Origin: Rebecca billardiae RCC1528
Lineage: Eukaryota > Haptophyta
Length of the DNA stretch: 64,000 bases
Assembly (NCBI GenBank): GCA_965240325.2
Contig: OZ251228.1
Location: 1,736,001 to 1,800,000, forward strand
Direction: 5' to 3'
Position numbers and translations under genes: made by a program. Below the pieces are notes generated by a model that did no database searches, was not told the origin of the DNA, and saw nothing but the letters and a program-made list of their open reading frames with translations. Shown piece after piece: positions 21,847 through 33,164 of this stretch (position 1 is its first letter; each line of letters opens with the position of its first letter).

Positions 21847-22398
21847 ATGAGCGGCACGGACGAGCGCGTCACATTGGAGCTGGACGACGGCGGCGTGGTC
21901 GTCACATTCGTCCACGTCCTGCGCAACCGTGAGCCGCACAGCGCGCTCGCTGCGAGCGCGCAGGCGAGCGACAGCGAGCAGAGCGAACGGCGATTGCGAG
22001 TGAGCGGCATCTCCAGCCGGTGCGCGCACGCGGGCGCCCCCTCGGCGGCTCGCGCGCTGCGCCGTGCGTCGGCCCGCGCGCGCGGACGCGATCTGACTTG
22101 CGTTGCGCCCACTCTCGCTCCTTTCGCTCGCAGGGGGATGATGCTCGTGATGAACTACCTGCGCGGCTCGTCGGCGGATGCGATCGTTCGCAAGTCGGTG
22201 CGCACCATGGACAGTGGCGACGTGCACGAGCTGCAACAGTTCGCGCTGTCCAACGGGCTCCGCGGGCTGGCGCAGCTGATCGAGGCGGCACAGCTCCATG
22301 CGCCCTCGCTCCGGCCGCAAGGCTACAGGACGCACGGCCGACGGGCATGGCCGGCGCACCACGCGCGCGGCCAGGAGGCCGTGCACGTTGGCAGCTAG
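21847..22398 (+). CDS. Hypothetical protein, possibly spliced
   Basis: An ATG at 21847 starts a protein-like segment (ERVTLELDDGGVVVTFVHVL). After a low-complexity stretch, coding text resumes with MMLVMNYLRGSSADAIVRKS and DVHELQQFALSNGLRGLAQL. A polypyrimidine-like tract ending in CGCTCGCAG at 22131-22133 looks like a splice acceptor. A GC donor at 21921 would remove 213 bases and keep the frame, whereas the GT at 21929 would not. The unspliced frame is open for 183 residues. The helical C-terminal part faintly recalls BTB-type domains, but I do not assign one. Confidence 0.4.
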   Translation: MSGTDERVTLELDDGGVVVTFVHVLRNREPHSALAASAQASDSEQSERRLRVSGISSRCAHAGAPSAARALRRASARARGRDLTCVAPTLAPFARRGMMLVMNYLRGSSADAIVRKSVRTMDSGDVHELQQFALSNGLRGLAQLIEAAQLHAPSLRPQGYRTHGRRAWPAHHARGQEAVHVGS

Positions 22399-23362
22399 GA
22401 GCCACCGCGCGGATGCGAACCTGACCCCTCGGCGCACCACCGGAGACGCCCGACCGGCAACCCCGCACGCCATCATCAGGCTCTGCATCCGGCACTGGCC
22501 ATGCCGCGAGCTTCGTCGGCCGCGCGCACGGCGCCGGCTCTCCGCGCGGCGTCACCGCACGTTGGAGACCGTTCGCGGTGGCGGCGTTCCGCGCGGACTC
22601 ACCCGGCGCGGCGCCGCCGCGGACCTTCAGTCCTTCACCCTGCACTTCGAAGGTGCACGTTCGACCCCCCGGCCGGGACCGCCTCGGCTCTAGGCAGTCG
22701 TCGCAGCATCCGCTGCGCGCTGCACCATTGTACAGACTATCTTCTACTCCGCTTCCGTGACTAACATTCGAGACTATTGCTAGTGGCCTCGGCGCTAATT
22801 GCCCGCTGCGTGTGACGCGACGACGGCGGCGGCGGTGACGACGACGAGGCCAAAGCGTTGGGAGTGGAATCATTTTGGAACGCATCAGGATGGAATTATG
22901 ATTGCATCGCATCGGTTGATTTTGAAGGTGGGCGTACAAGCCGATGCAAGTCTCGAGACCAGAATCGCAACCGCTCGAACACACACCCAATTGCAATTGC
23001 AAGCTGAAGCCAACGAAACACGTGGCGGGAACGGGATCTGATTGATGGTCGTCATATCGGCCGATGAACCATAAACACGTCCCGATAAAGTCTTCAAGTC
23101 TCGTTGATTGAGCTTAACCAATTCTGAGTACGTGTCCTGTGCATTATGGTTAATTATTGCGAAGCGACTTTACCCGCAAAAAGAACCGCGGCCGCGCGGA
23201 GTGTACTCGCGAGAGTTCTTTCATTGATGAGCTCTCTCCAGCGGAATCACAACTACGCCTCTATCCGTCGCTTTCGTGTGATCGTGTCCTAGTACGCGGT
23301 ATAAAAATATATGGCGGCGGCGCTGCTGATTAGACGGCGGCAGCCGAGGGGGGCGGCTCCGC
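22399..23362. other. Intergenic region, no gene seen
   Basis: No frame with a true ATG and family-like features was found. The last part (about 23290-23362) is probably the 3' flank of the golgin gene on the minus strand. Confidence 0.5.
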
Positions 23363-26300
23363 TCAGCCCGCGTGCCCTCCACCCTCAGCGCCGTCGAGCT
23401 CGGCACCCGCTCCGATGCCGTCGCCGGGGTTCACGGGGACGGTGCCTTCGCCGCCGCCCGCGTGCGCTTCGGCGCTTGCCGTGTCACCGTCAGCGAGCGC
23501 GGCGGCGTGCTGATGCGCGGCCGAGCGCCTACGCATCAGCTCGCTGAGCTGCACCTGCTGCGCCTCGATCACCTCGCGCTGCTCCCCGAGCTGCGACTTC
23601 GCCGCGCGCAGCAGGCTCTTGAGCTTGGCCGCGGCCTCGCGCTCGCGCTGCGCCTCGGAGATGAGGTCTGCGAGGTTGCCGTCGTGCTCGAGCGCATACG
23701 AGGCCATCTCAGAGCGGTGCCGCTCGCGCTCGGCGGCGAGCTCGAGCTCCGCCTCGGCGGCCGCGCGGCGCTGCGCGTCCAGCTGCTCGCGCAGCTTGAC
23801 CGACTCCTTGCGCAGCTGGAGCTCCGCCTCGAGCGCCGCCTCGGACGCGCCGCCCTCGCCGCCGCCGCCCTCGCGCGTGTGTGCGCGCAGCTGCTCGCGC
23901 AGCGCCAGCTGCCCACGCGCGCAGACCGGTGCGTGCGGCGCGGCGTGAGTGCGGCACGCCGGGGTGCGCGGCGCGCGGGCGCACGCGGGGCCGCATGCCG
24001 CGTCGCGAGGCACATGCGGCGGGGGAAAACAAGGCAGAGCGCAAGAAGGGAAGAACGAACGAAACGCGTTGTTGCTGTCGCGGCGCAGCACACACACGGA
24101 ACACGGCCGGTCGGGTCGTCGGTCGTCGGTCGGCGCGCGGCGCGCGCACCTTCTCGCGCTCCTGCTCCTCGATCATCTCGCGCTGCTCCGCCAGCTGGGC
24201 CTTGGCCGCGGCCAGCAGCCCGCGCAGCTTCTCCACGCGGCCGCGCAGCCGCGAGGCCGTGCGCGCCGCCGAGTGCGGCGTGCCGCCGTCCGAGTCCGCG
24301 CGCTCGGCGGCGGGCGCGCCCGCGGCCGCGGCCGCGCCGGCCGGCGGCGCGGCGCCCGATCCCGCGCCGTCGGCGCCGGCGCCGTCCGCCGCGCGGCCTC
24401 TCCCACTGCCGCCACCGACGATGGTCGTGGGCGCGGGGAAGAAGGGCGCGGGCGGCGGCGCCACCGTCGAGACGCCGAGCGCCTCGAGCGCCCACGCCGC
24501 ATTGCCGCTCGAGCCCAGAGCCCCGAGGCCGAGCATGCTGCTGTAGCTATTCCGCTCCTGCGCGCGCGCGCGGATCGCGGCGGCGCGCGGCGGCGAGGGC
24601 GACGGGCGACGGGCGGGCGCAAGGCGCGGCGCGCACGGCTGGGGCTCAGCGCCGCTGTGCCGTCGCTCGCGTCGATCCGTGCCAGCTCACACGCAGGCAC
24701 CCTCCGCTCGACAGGGCGCGTCGCTGCGGCCCGGCGCGAGCCGCGGGCGCGACACAGCCGGCTAGGCGAGGGGTCTTGCACAAACCAAAGCGCGGGCGCG
24801 CGGCGCGGAGCCGCGCGCGGCGCACCTCGAGCACTGCGCGGATCGCGGCGGTCTCCTCGGGCGAGAAGCGCATGAAGTCCGCGACCACCGGCAGCAGCTG
24901 CGCCTGCGCCTCCGGCTCCATCACGAACAGCTTGAGGATCAGGTTCTTCATGTAGTCGTGGTTGGCCGATTGCGACGCCGAGCGCTCGAGCTGGCGCTCC
25001 AACTCGTCGACGCGCCGGCGCAGCTCGGCCGCTTGCGCGCGCGACGCGCGGTCGCGGTTGGCGAACTCGCGCGCCTTGTCTCGGAGCTGCAGCGCGTACG
25101 TGCGCGCGCGCACGAGCTCCGCCTCGCGCATCGACTGCTGCTCCGCCGCGCGCAGCAGCCGCGACTCCTGGCTGAGCTCAGCGGCGCCATCCTCGTCCGC
25201 GCCGTCCGCGCCGCCGTCCGCGCCGCCGCCGCCGCCGCCGCGCTCGAGCGCGGCGCCGCCCGCCGAGCGCGCGCTCGCGGACGAGCGCGGCGCGCTGCCG
25301 CCGCCGCCGAGCGCGCCCGGCGCGGCGCTCGACCGGCGCGGCGTGCCGTCCGCCGCGCCGAAGGGCGGCGGCGGCACGTCGCCGTCCGCGCCGTCCGCGC
25401 CGCCGCCCGCGGCTTGGCTCGCGCGCGCGAGCTTCTGTTGGAGGGAGCGCAGCTCGCGCTGGAGGCGCGTGACCTCGCCGTCGCGCTCGACGATCATCTT
25501 GAGCGCGCGCTTCCGCCGCGTCTCCGCCGACGTCTTCTCCTCCACCAGCTGCCGCCGCGCCGCCTCCGCCGCGGCGGTGAGCTCCGCGCGGAGCTGCGCG
25601 AGCGAGCGCGCGACGGTTGCGGCCGTGCCCGCTTCCGTCTCCCGCAGCGCGGCGATGAGCGTACTCACCTCGGCCTCGCGCGTGCGCAGCGCGACGCGCG
25701 AGGCGGAGAGGATCGCGTCGCGCTCGGCGCGGGCCTCGGCCAGCTCGGCGTGCGCGGCGGCGAGCCGCTTCGACGCGCCGCCCACGCCGCCGCCGAGGCC
25801 CGCGGCCGCGTCGTCCGCGTCGCGCGCGTCCGCGAGCGCCTTCTGCAGGAGTGCGACGCGCGTCGTGTGCTCCATGGCGTGCCGGTCCTGCGTCTCCTGC
25901 GCGTGGCCGAGGTGCGCGCGCAGCCGCTCGGACTCGGCGTGCGCGGCGCGCGCCGCCTCGTGCGCCGTGTCCAGCTCGCACTCCAGCGCGAGCAGCTCGC
26001 GCGGCAGCGTGGCGCACATCACCGCGACCAGGCCGTCGGTGCTGCGGCCGCGCCCGCTCGACTCGGTCAGCACCTCGGACACGGAGCCGAGCCGCGCGGT
26101 GAGCGCGGCGACGGTCTGCTGCGCGGCGGCGAGGCGCTCTCGCGACTTGGCGTGCGCCTCGGCCTCGCGCGCCAGCGCGGCCGACTCCGAGTCGAGCCGC
26201 GCCTGCATCGAGTGCGCGTTCGACGCCGCCGCCTGCTGCTCCTTGTCTGCCATCGTGGCAGCGATCTCCGCGAGCTGCTTGGCACGCTTCTGTGCGCGCG

Positions 26301-29300
26301 CCTTCATGCGCTCCGCTTCGAGCTTCTCCTGGCCCGCGTCGGAGACCATCTTGGCGGCCTTCTGCAGCGCGGCGTCGAGCGCGCGCCGGTCCGCCTCGTA
26401 CATCGCGAGCTTCGAGGCGAGCTCGGGAGCGTCGGGCGGCAAGGAGCCCAAGGCGGCGGCGGGGTCGGCGGCGGCGGCGGCGGCAGTCGCCGAGCCAGCC
26501 GCGGTCGCGGGCAGCGCGGCCGCGCGCTGCAGCTCGGCGAGGCGGGAGCGCTGCTCGCCCAGCTGCGCGCGCAGCGCGTCCACCTCCTCGCTGCCGCCCT
26601 CCGCGCGAGCGTCGCGCGCGTCGCGCGCGGCGGTGAGCTCCACAATCCGCGAGCGCTGCTCAGCGAGCTGTGCGCGCAGGGCCGCGAGCTCGAGCGCGTG
26701 CTCAGACGGCAGGCTGGGCGGCGCGCCGCCGCGCTCGGCGGGCTGGCCGGCGCCGCCCTCGGCCGGCTCCTCGCCCGCCGCCCGCCCCGCCGCGACGCCC
26801 GCCGACGCGAGCACGAGCTCGAGCTCCAAAGCCAACTGCCGCAGGATCGACGCATGCACCTTCCGGCACGAAAGCTCATGGCGCGCCTCCGCGAGCTCCG
26901 CCTCGGCCTCGGCGGCCGGCAGCGCGCCGCCGCCGGCGGCGGTGGGTGCGCCGCCGGCGGCGGCGGCGGTGCTCGCGACGCCGGAGGTCTGCAGCTCGAG
27001 CCGCTGCGCCGCGAGGTCGTCCTCCTGCTTCTTCAGCATCGCGGCGATCTGCTGCAGCTCGGCGGTGCGCTTCTTGCCCGCGCGCTTGGCGGCGCCGACC
27101 GCGTCACGCTCCGCGTCGAGCGCCGCACGCTCCTGAGCCATCTTCTCCGCCTCGTCGAGGAGCTTGACGCGCTCGGCCTCGAGCGCGGCGCGGTCCGCCT
27201 CGAGGTCGGCCAGCTGCACCGACGTCGCCGCCGCCTGCAGCCCCTGCTGCAGCCCGCCCAGCCCCTTGCCGAACCACTCGCCCGCCTTGCCCAACCCGGC
27301 CTTGACCGCCGAGCCCGGTGTCACGACACCCGCGCCGCCGCCGCCGCCGCCGCCGGGTGTCGAGGGCTGCGAGGCGGCGTCGCCCGGCGTGCTCGGCGGC
27401 GCGGGCCCCGCGCGGTCCGCCGCCGGCGCGGCCGCGCCATCGCCGTCGGCGGGCACGCGCACGCCGAGCGACGAGCCGCGCTCCGCGTGCGCGCGAGCGT
27501 CGGCCAGCTCGGCGCGCAGCCTCGCCACCTCGTCGCGCGCTTGCGCGAGCGCGCCGTCCGCGGGGCCGTCCGCGGCGCCCTCGGCGCGCGCGGCGGCGAG
27601 CTCGGCCTCGAGCTCGTGGATCCGGACCTGCAGCGCGCGCGCCTTGTCCTGCAGCGCCTTCAGAGCCGCGCGGCCGCGCGACTTGAGCGAGGCCACCTGC
27701 TCCCGCAGTGTAACAATCGTCGCGGCGTCGTCGCCGCCGCCGGCCGCGCCGCCGCCGCCGCCGCCGTCCGCGCCGGCACCGCCGAGCGCGTCGGACGAGT
27801 TGCCGGCGGAGAGCGGCGGCGGCGTGGGCTCGGAGCCGCCGCCGCCGCCGCCGCCCTCCGAGCCGTCCGCCGACTCGGCGACGCCGCCGCGCTCGCGCTC
27901 GGCGGCGGCGGCGGCGGCGGCGCGCTGCAACAGCCCGTCACGCTCCGACGCCAGCGCAGCCACTCGGCCTTCGAGCTGGGCGGCGCGCGCCTCCGCCGCC
28001 TCGAGCGCGGCGCGCGCGGCGGCGGGGTCGGCGTGCTGCCCCTCCGGCGGCGGCGGCGGCGGCGGCGCGGCGCCCTCCTCCGCCGCCGCCGCCGCGGCGC
28101 GCAGCTGCGCCCGCGCCACCTCCAGTTCAGACTCCAGCGCTGCCACCCGGCTCGTGCCCCATTCCGCCTCCGCCGCCGTGCGCGCCTCGGCGAGCTCGGC
28201 GGCGGCATCGCTCAGCCTGGCCTCGAGGGCGGCGACGGCGTGCTCGTGCTCGGAGAGCGCGCCGCGGTGCGCGGCGTGCAGCTCGTCCAGCTGCTGCCGC
28301 GCCTCCCGCAGCTCGCGCGTGAGACGCTCGGCCGTCGCCGCCGCCTCGGCCGCGTGCGCGCGCGCCGACGCCTCCGCCGCGTCCGCGCGAGCGCTCGCGT
28401 CGGCGAGCTGCTGCTGGAGCAGCCCGCTCGCGTCCGCGCCGGCGCTCGCCGCGCTCAGCGCCTCCTGCAGCTGCTCGAGCTGCGAGGCGAGGCCCGACGC
28501 GCGCGCGTCCGCGTCCGCGCACGCGCGCCGCGCCGCGTGCGCGTCCGCTGCCGAGCGCTCCGCGTCCGTGGCCGCGCCGGCCTGCGCGGCGCGCGCGCGC
28601 TCGAGCTCGGCGCGCGCGGCGGCGGCGGCCTCCTCCGCCTCGGCCGCGCGGCGCGTCGCCGCCTCCGCCTCGCGCGCCGCGCCCGACGCCGCCTCGCGCG
28701 CCGCCTCCACCGCGCCCTCCAGCTCGTGCGCGCGCGATCTCGCGGCAGCCAGATCGGATCTCGCGGCGCCCAGATCGTCCGCGCCGCCCTCCGCCGCGGC
28801 CGCGCTCCGCTCGGCCTCGGCGCGCGCCTCGGCGAGTGCGGCGCGCTCGGCGGCGAGCTCGCGCTCGAGCGCCTCGGCAGCGGCGCCCCGCGCCTCCGCG
28901 GCCGCGCGCGCCTCCTCCAGCTGCGCCTGCAGCGCGGCGCTCACGTCGGCTGAGGCGCTCTGAGCGCCGTCGGCCGCGCGCCGCGCCGCCTCGAGCGCCG
29001 TCTCGGCCTCGGCGGCGCGCGCCTGCGCGTCGGCGCACTCGGCGCGCGCGGCGTGCGCGTCGGCGGCGGCGCGCTGCGCCGACTCGACCGCCTCCGCCTC
29101 CGCGCCGCGCACGCGCTCGATCTCCGCCCGCGCCGCGCCCGCCGCCTCCTCCGCCTCCGCCGCGTGCGCGCGCGCCGCCTCGGCCGCCCGCTCCGCGTCT
29201 GCGGCCGCGTCGCGCGCGCTCGCAAGCTCGTCCTCGAGCGCGGCGCCGCGCTCGCGCGCGGCGTCGAGCTCGTGCGTCGCGCGCGCGAGCGCCTGCGCCC

Positions 29301-31116
29301 CGCGCTCCGCCTCGCCCTTCGCCTCCGCCAGCGCGCGCCGCTCGGACGCCAGCTCGCGTGCGGCGCTCTCCGCCGCGGCCGCGCCTTCCGATGCGTGCGC
29401 GCGCGCCGACGCCTCCGCCGCGTCCGCGCGCTCGGTCGCCTCGGCGAGCTGCTGCTGGAGCAGCCCGCTCGCGTCCGCGCCGGCGCTCGCCGCCTTGAGC
29501 GCCTCCTGCTGCTGCTCGAGCTGCGAGGCGAGGCCCGACGCGCGCGCGTCGGCGTCCGCGCACTCGCGCCGCGCCGCGTGCGCGTCCGCTGCCGAGCGCT
29601 CCGCGTCCGCGGCCGCGCCGGCCTGCGCGGCGCGCGCGCGCTCGAGCTCGGCGCGCGCGGCGGCGGCGGCCTCCTCCGCCTCGGCCGCGCGGCGCGTCGC
29701 CGCCTCAGCCTCGCGCGCCACCTTCGCCCCCGCCTTCTGCGCCGCGCCCAGCTCGGACGCCAGCTGTTCAGACTGTTGGCGGGACGCGCGCAGTTGCTCC
29801 AGCCCCTTCTTGAGTGCAGACGCTGCGTGCGAGCCCGCGGCCGCGTCGGACTGCGCGGCGGCGAGGGCCTGCTGCGCGCTCGCCGCGTCCGCCGCGGCGC
29901 GCTCGCGCGCGGCGCGCTCGCTCGCCAGCTGCGCCTCGAGCGCCGCGCACCGCTCGCGCGCCGACTCGTGTTCAGCGCGCGCGCTCGCGGCCGCGGCCTC
30001 GAGAGCGCGCGCGCGCTCAGCGAGCCCATCCGCGTGCGCGCCCGCGTCGGCGCGCGCGCTCTCGGCGCCGGTGTGCGCGGCGTGCACGGCGGCCTCGAGC
30101 TCGGCGATCCGCGCGCGCGCGCGCACCACCTCCGCCTCGAGCTCGGCGCCGGCTTCGGCCGAGCCGCCCCCGGCTGACGCCGACGCCGACGACGGCATCG
30201 GCGCCGCGCCTGGCTCGGATCCCATGGCCGCGGCGGCGGCGGCGGACGCGCCGGGCTCGCGGCGCGCGGCGAGCTCGCTCTCCTGCTGCGAGACCATGTC
30301 GGCGATCTGCTGCAGCTCCTTCGCGCGCTTCTTGTTCGCGCGCCGCTCCTTCGCCGCCTCCTCGCGCTCCGCGCCGAGCGCGGCGCGCGCCGCGGCCAGC
30401 TCTCGTTCCGCCTCCAGCAGCAACCGCACGCGCGCGTCCACCGCGTCCGCCTCGGCCGAGGCGGACGCGGCGGGGCGCTTGGAGCCGGTGGCGGGCGTGC
30501 TCGCGCCGGCGCCGGGCTCGACGCCGCCCATCGGGCTGTCCAGCGAGATCAGCTCGCCCTCGCCGCTCGCCGCACCCGTGCCGATCGCCGCGCCGCCACC
30601 GCCGCCGGCCGGCGCGGGCGACAACAGGTCATCCCACTGCCCGCCGCCCGGGCTGCCTGCGCCGGGCGCGGTGCTCGCGCCGCCGGCATCGGCCGCGCCG
30701 AGCGGCGTGGTCGGGATGGCCTCGAGCGCGCGCACGAGCGCCGCCGCGTCCGCCGCCTCGGCGCCGCCGCCCGGCACGTGCCGGGCAACGTGCGCGCGCA
30801 CGCCCGTGTGAAGCGCGAGGTACTCTGTGCGCAGCGCGCGGTACTTGCGGCGGGAGTCGCGCGCGGCCTCGAGGAGCTCGTCGTAGTCCATCTCGTCGAG
30901 CCGCTTCGCCCCCTCCGCGTCGTCGCCGCCCGCGCCGACGCTCGCGAGCGTCGCGATGTCCTTGCCGATCGATTCGCGCACCTTGCCAAATGCGCCCGTC
31001 ACGACGCTGCCGGTCGCGCCGACCTTCTCGAGGCCAGCGGAGACGTCGACGCGCGTGGCCTGCTCGGCGAGCGCGGCCTTGGCCGCGTCCGCCTTTTCCT
31101 TCAGCGCCGAGAACAT
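23363..31116 (-). CDS. Giant coiled-coil golgin with GRIP domain
   Basis: Three exons (31116-24826, 24557-24150, 23908-23363) encode about 2,414 residues; both introns use GTGCG/CAG and keep the frame. Most of the chain is alanine-, glutamate- and arginine-rich heptad coiled coil. Near the end of exon 1 (about residues 2040-2095) a GRIP domain is visible: NHDYMKNLILKLFVMEP, then LLPVVADFMRFSPEETAAI. GRIP domains bind Arl1-GTP at the trans-Golgi, so a Golgi vesicle tether is the likely role. Unusually, about 317 residues follow the GRIP, including another coiled coil in exon 3. A motif like KKRAKELQQIADM occurs three times (near 30300, 27050 and 26280), suggesting internal triplication. The ATG at 31116 (MFSALKEKADAAK) is the first true start; the codon five residues upstream is GTG. 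Confidence 0.85.
28363..29721 (-). repeat. Internal direct repeat within the golgin coiled coil
   Basis: Bases 28363-28680 and 29404-29721 are nearly identical, offset by 1,041 bases (347 codons), so the duplication keeps the reading frame. The shared protein text includes GADASGLLQQQLA and DARASGLASQLEQ. Confidence 0.85.
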
Positions 31117-31462
31117 CGCGCCGCGCGGCACTGCGCCTTCGTGCCCGCGCCGCGCCTCTCTTCAGCCGCCACGGGCCAAGGGCGCCGAGTTGACGGTCAA
31201 CCCGAAGCTCCCCACCCAAAGGGCGGGCGCATTGATGATGGCGGAAAGCTGTTCTCACGGCCCTGCTTGCGCCACTGCCCCAGCTCTGCAGCTCGTCCGG
31301 ACGCACGGCGGCCGCGGCGGGCGGCCCGGGTGGCGACTCGCTCGCCGTGGCTCAATCGACGAGCTGCCAAGGAAGTCGCGGCAGTTTGTCCCGCCGAATC
31401 TTATAGCCGGGAGGGGTGGACGGGCGCGGCCCTGCTCCAGGCGCTTTCGCGCGGCGCGTCCC
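31117..31462. promoter_or_regulatory. Divergent promoter region, golgin and F-box genes
   Basis: 346 bases separate the two outward-facing start codons. The region is less GC-biased than the flanking coding DNA, and no other gene lies in it. A promoter role is inferred from layout. Confidence 0.4.
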
Positions 31463-32602
31463 ATGACGCCGCTCGACGATCTGAGGTGTTCAAACCCCCT
31501 TGATCTCAGCAGTGATACGCTCCTCCTGGTGCTCAAGCTCCTCGAACCACCCGAGCTCCGCCGTGTGCAGTCCACCTGCCGCGCGTTCCGCCTCGACCCC
31601 GCCATCGAGCAGCTCTGGCGTGACGCCGTGACATCCCGATGGCCTTCGTCAGCCCGTCTGCCGCCCGCGGTGGTCGAGGCCGTGGGTGGCTGGGGGCGGC
31701 TGTTCGCGCAGCGCGTGGTAGCTCATCGCGTGTCTGCACCGACCGCGCGCGCTGCTGCTCAGGCGCCGACCCCCGGCGACGGCTCGCTGTGGGCACTTGT
31801 CGACATCTCGGTCGCAGGAGCTGTCGTGGCAAGCTGCGTCTTCGAGCACGCCTACGGCGCGACGAGCATCAGCGACCCCGCCGAGCTGCCGGTGTCCGTG
31901 CCTACGGCTACGAACAGCTCGCTGGCCGTGACGATGATGGCCGACTTCTTCGCGCACGAGCCCCTCGCCGACGTCGAGCTCCATGAGAGTTACTTTGCTT
32001 GGGCAACGCTGCACGCGCTGCCTGTGCGCGTCACGTGCGACGTGCTCCTCGAGCGCAGCGGGCGCGTGGCGAGGATCTTGGAGGTGGACGCGGGGTCGGA
32101 GACCACGCTGGACGCGCCCCCAATGCAGGGCGCGTCCTCGCTCGTGCGCGTCTCCCTGGCACACTGCCCACCCGCCCGGGACGCCGACCTGTCCTGCTCC
32201 TGCTCCCATCACGTGCTCTCGGCCATGAGCGCCTTCTGCCCCTCCGCACACGCGCACGCGCGCGCACCGCAGGAGGGGGCAGCGTTGCAGCTTTGGCCGG
32301 TTGTGCGCTGCTGGTGGGCGTTCCCACCCCGAGCTCCGGGTGCGCGGGGGGGCACGATACGGCCGTGCTTTGTGCAGCTTGGGTACGCATCAGACGACGA
32401 GAGCCATCAGCTCGGTCCGATTGGTCTCGAGGATGCGCTCGAGCGGGCGGACGGCGAAGAGCGTGACGGCAGCGAAGTCGCGGCTGCCGACGGGGAGATT
32501 GCGGGCGATGACGACACCAGCATCGCCCAGCGCGTGCGCACGATCGTGCACGCCTATTTCGCTCCTACGCCACCGTGCGATTCTGGTCATGCCGAATCTT
32601 GA
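31463..32602 (+). CDS. F-box protein
   Basis: Single exon, 379 residues from ATG 31463. An F-box lies near the N-terminus: LSSDTLLLVLKLLEPPELRR followed by VQSTCRAFRLD and LWRDAVTSRW, the usual Leu-Pro-like, Cys-Arg and Trp positions. The remainder is a probable substrate-binding region with no repeats that I recognise; it contains a CSCSHH cluster and an acidic C-terminal segment (ADGEERDGSE). F-box proteins join Skp1-cullin ubiquitin ligases and choose substrates. The open frame extends upstream to 30956 but runs antisense through the golgin start, so I reject that longer form. Confidence 0.7.
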   Translation: MTPLDDLRCSNPLDLSSDTLLLVLKLLEPPELRRVQSTCRAFRLDPAIEQLWRDAVTSRWPSSARLPPAVVEAVGGWGRLFAQRVVAHRVSAPTARAAAQAPTPGDGSLWALVDISVAGAVVASCVFEHAYGATSISDPAELPVSVPTATNSSLAVTMMADFFAHEPLADVELHESYFAWATLHALPVRVTCDVLLERSGRVARILEVDAGSETTLDAPPMQGASSLVRVSLAHCPPARDADLSCSCSHHVLSAMSAFCPSAHAHARAPQEGAALQLWPVVRCWWAFPPRAPGARGGTIRPCFVQLGYASDDESHQLGPIGLEDALERADGEERDGSEVAAADGEIAGDDDTSIAQRVRTIVHAYFAPTPPCDSGHAES

Positions 32603-33164
32603 TGCAGCGCGCAGCAGCACGACTCGACGATAATACTCAGCAAATCTGGAGCGTCGCCGTCACCGGTCACCATCACGCGGCACGGCACGCCCGGGAACGG
32701 AAAGCCGGCCGTATAATGATGGCTGAGCTGCTACGGCCTACGCGCTCTAGAGTTGAGCGGTATGGTAGTGTGAGTACCGCGCCTGCTACTAATCACCGTG
32801 CGCTACTGCGGAGTACTTAGTGGCACGGATTCTCAGCTATGACATAGCAGTTATAAAATCCCTAGGCCTATAGCAGCCCGATGACGTTCCGATGAATATT
32901 AGCAGCTACTGTACTACTGCAGCACGTACGTAGCTAGGGTAACACTGTGTAGCGCAGGCTGTGCGTGCGGCAACACGGCCCACGGGCAACTCATTATTCA
33001 GTCATTGGCTGATCGGGGCCGCCGTGCGGCCCGCGCCCGCGGGCCGCGCCGCCAGTCAAGCTGCCGGGCACACTGTCGGTGCGGGCCAACATGATGACGG
33101 TACTGACCGGTACTGTATGGGCTTGGAAGCGGGCGAGCGGAGCACCCGGGCGCCGTGCTTGCCA
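32603..33164. other. Intergenic region, no gene seen
   Basis: About 560 bases of lower GC content separate two convergent genes (F-box on plus, PC-esterase on minus). No frame, repeat or RNA gene is evident; it presumably holds both 3' ends. Confidence 0.5.

Noticed and set aside
24955-30811. Long plus-strand frames of over 1,000 codons opposite the golgin
   Set aside because: They are antisense shadows caused by the GC-rich, heptad-biased codon use of the real gene.
30956-31462. Upstream extension of the F-box frame
   Set aside because: It runs antisense across the golgin start and promoter and shows no family features before residue 1 of the chosen model.
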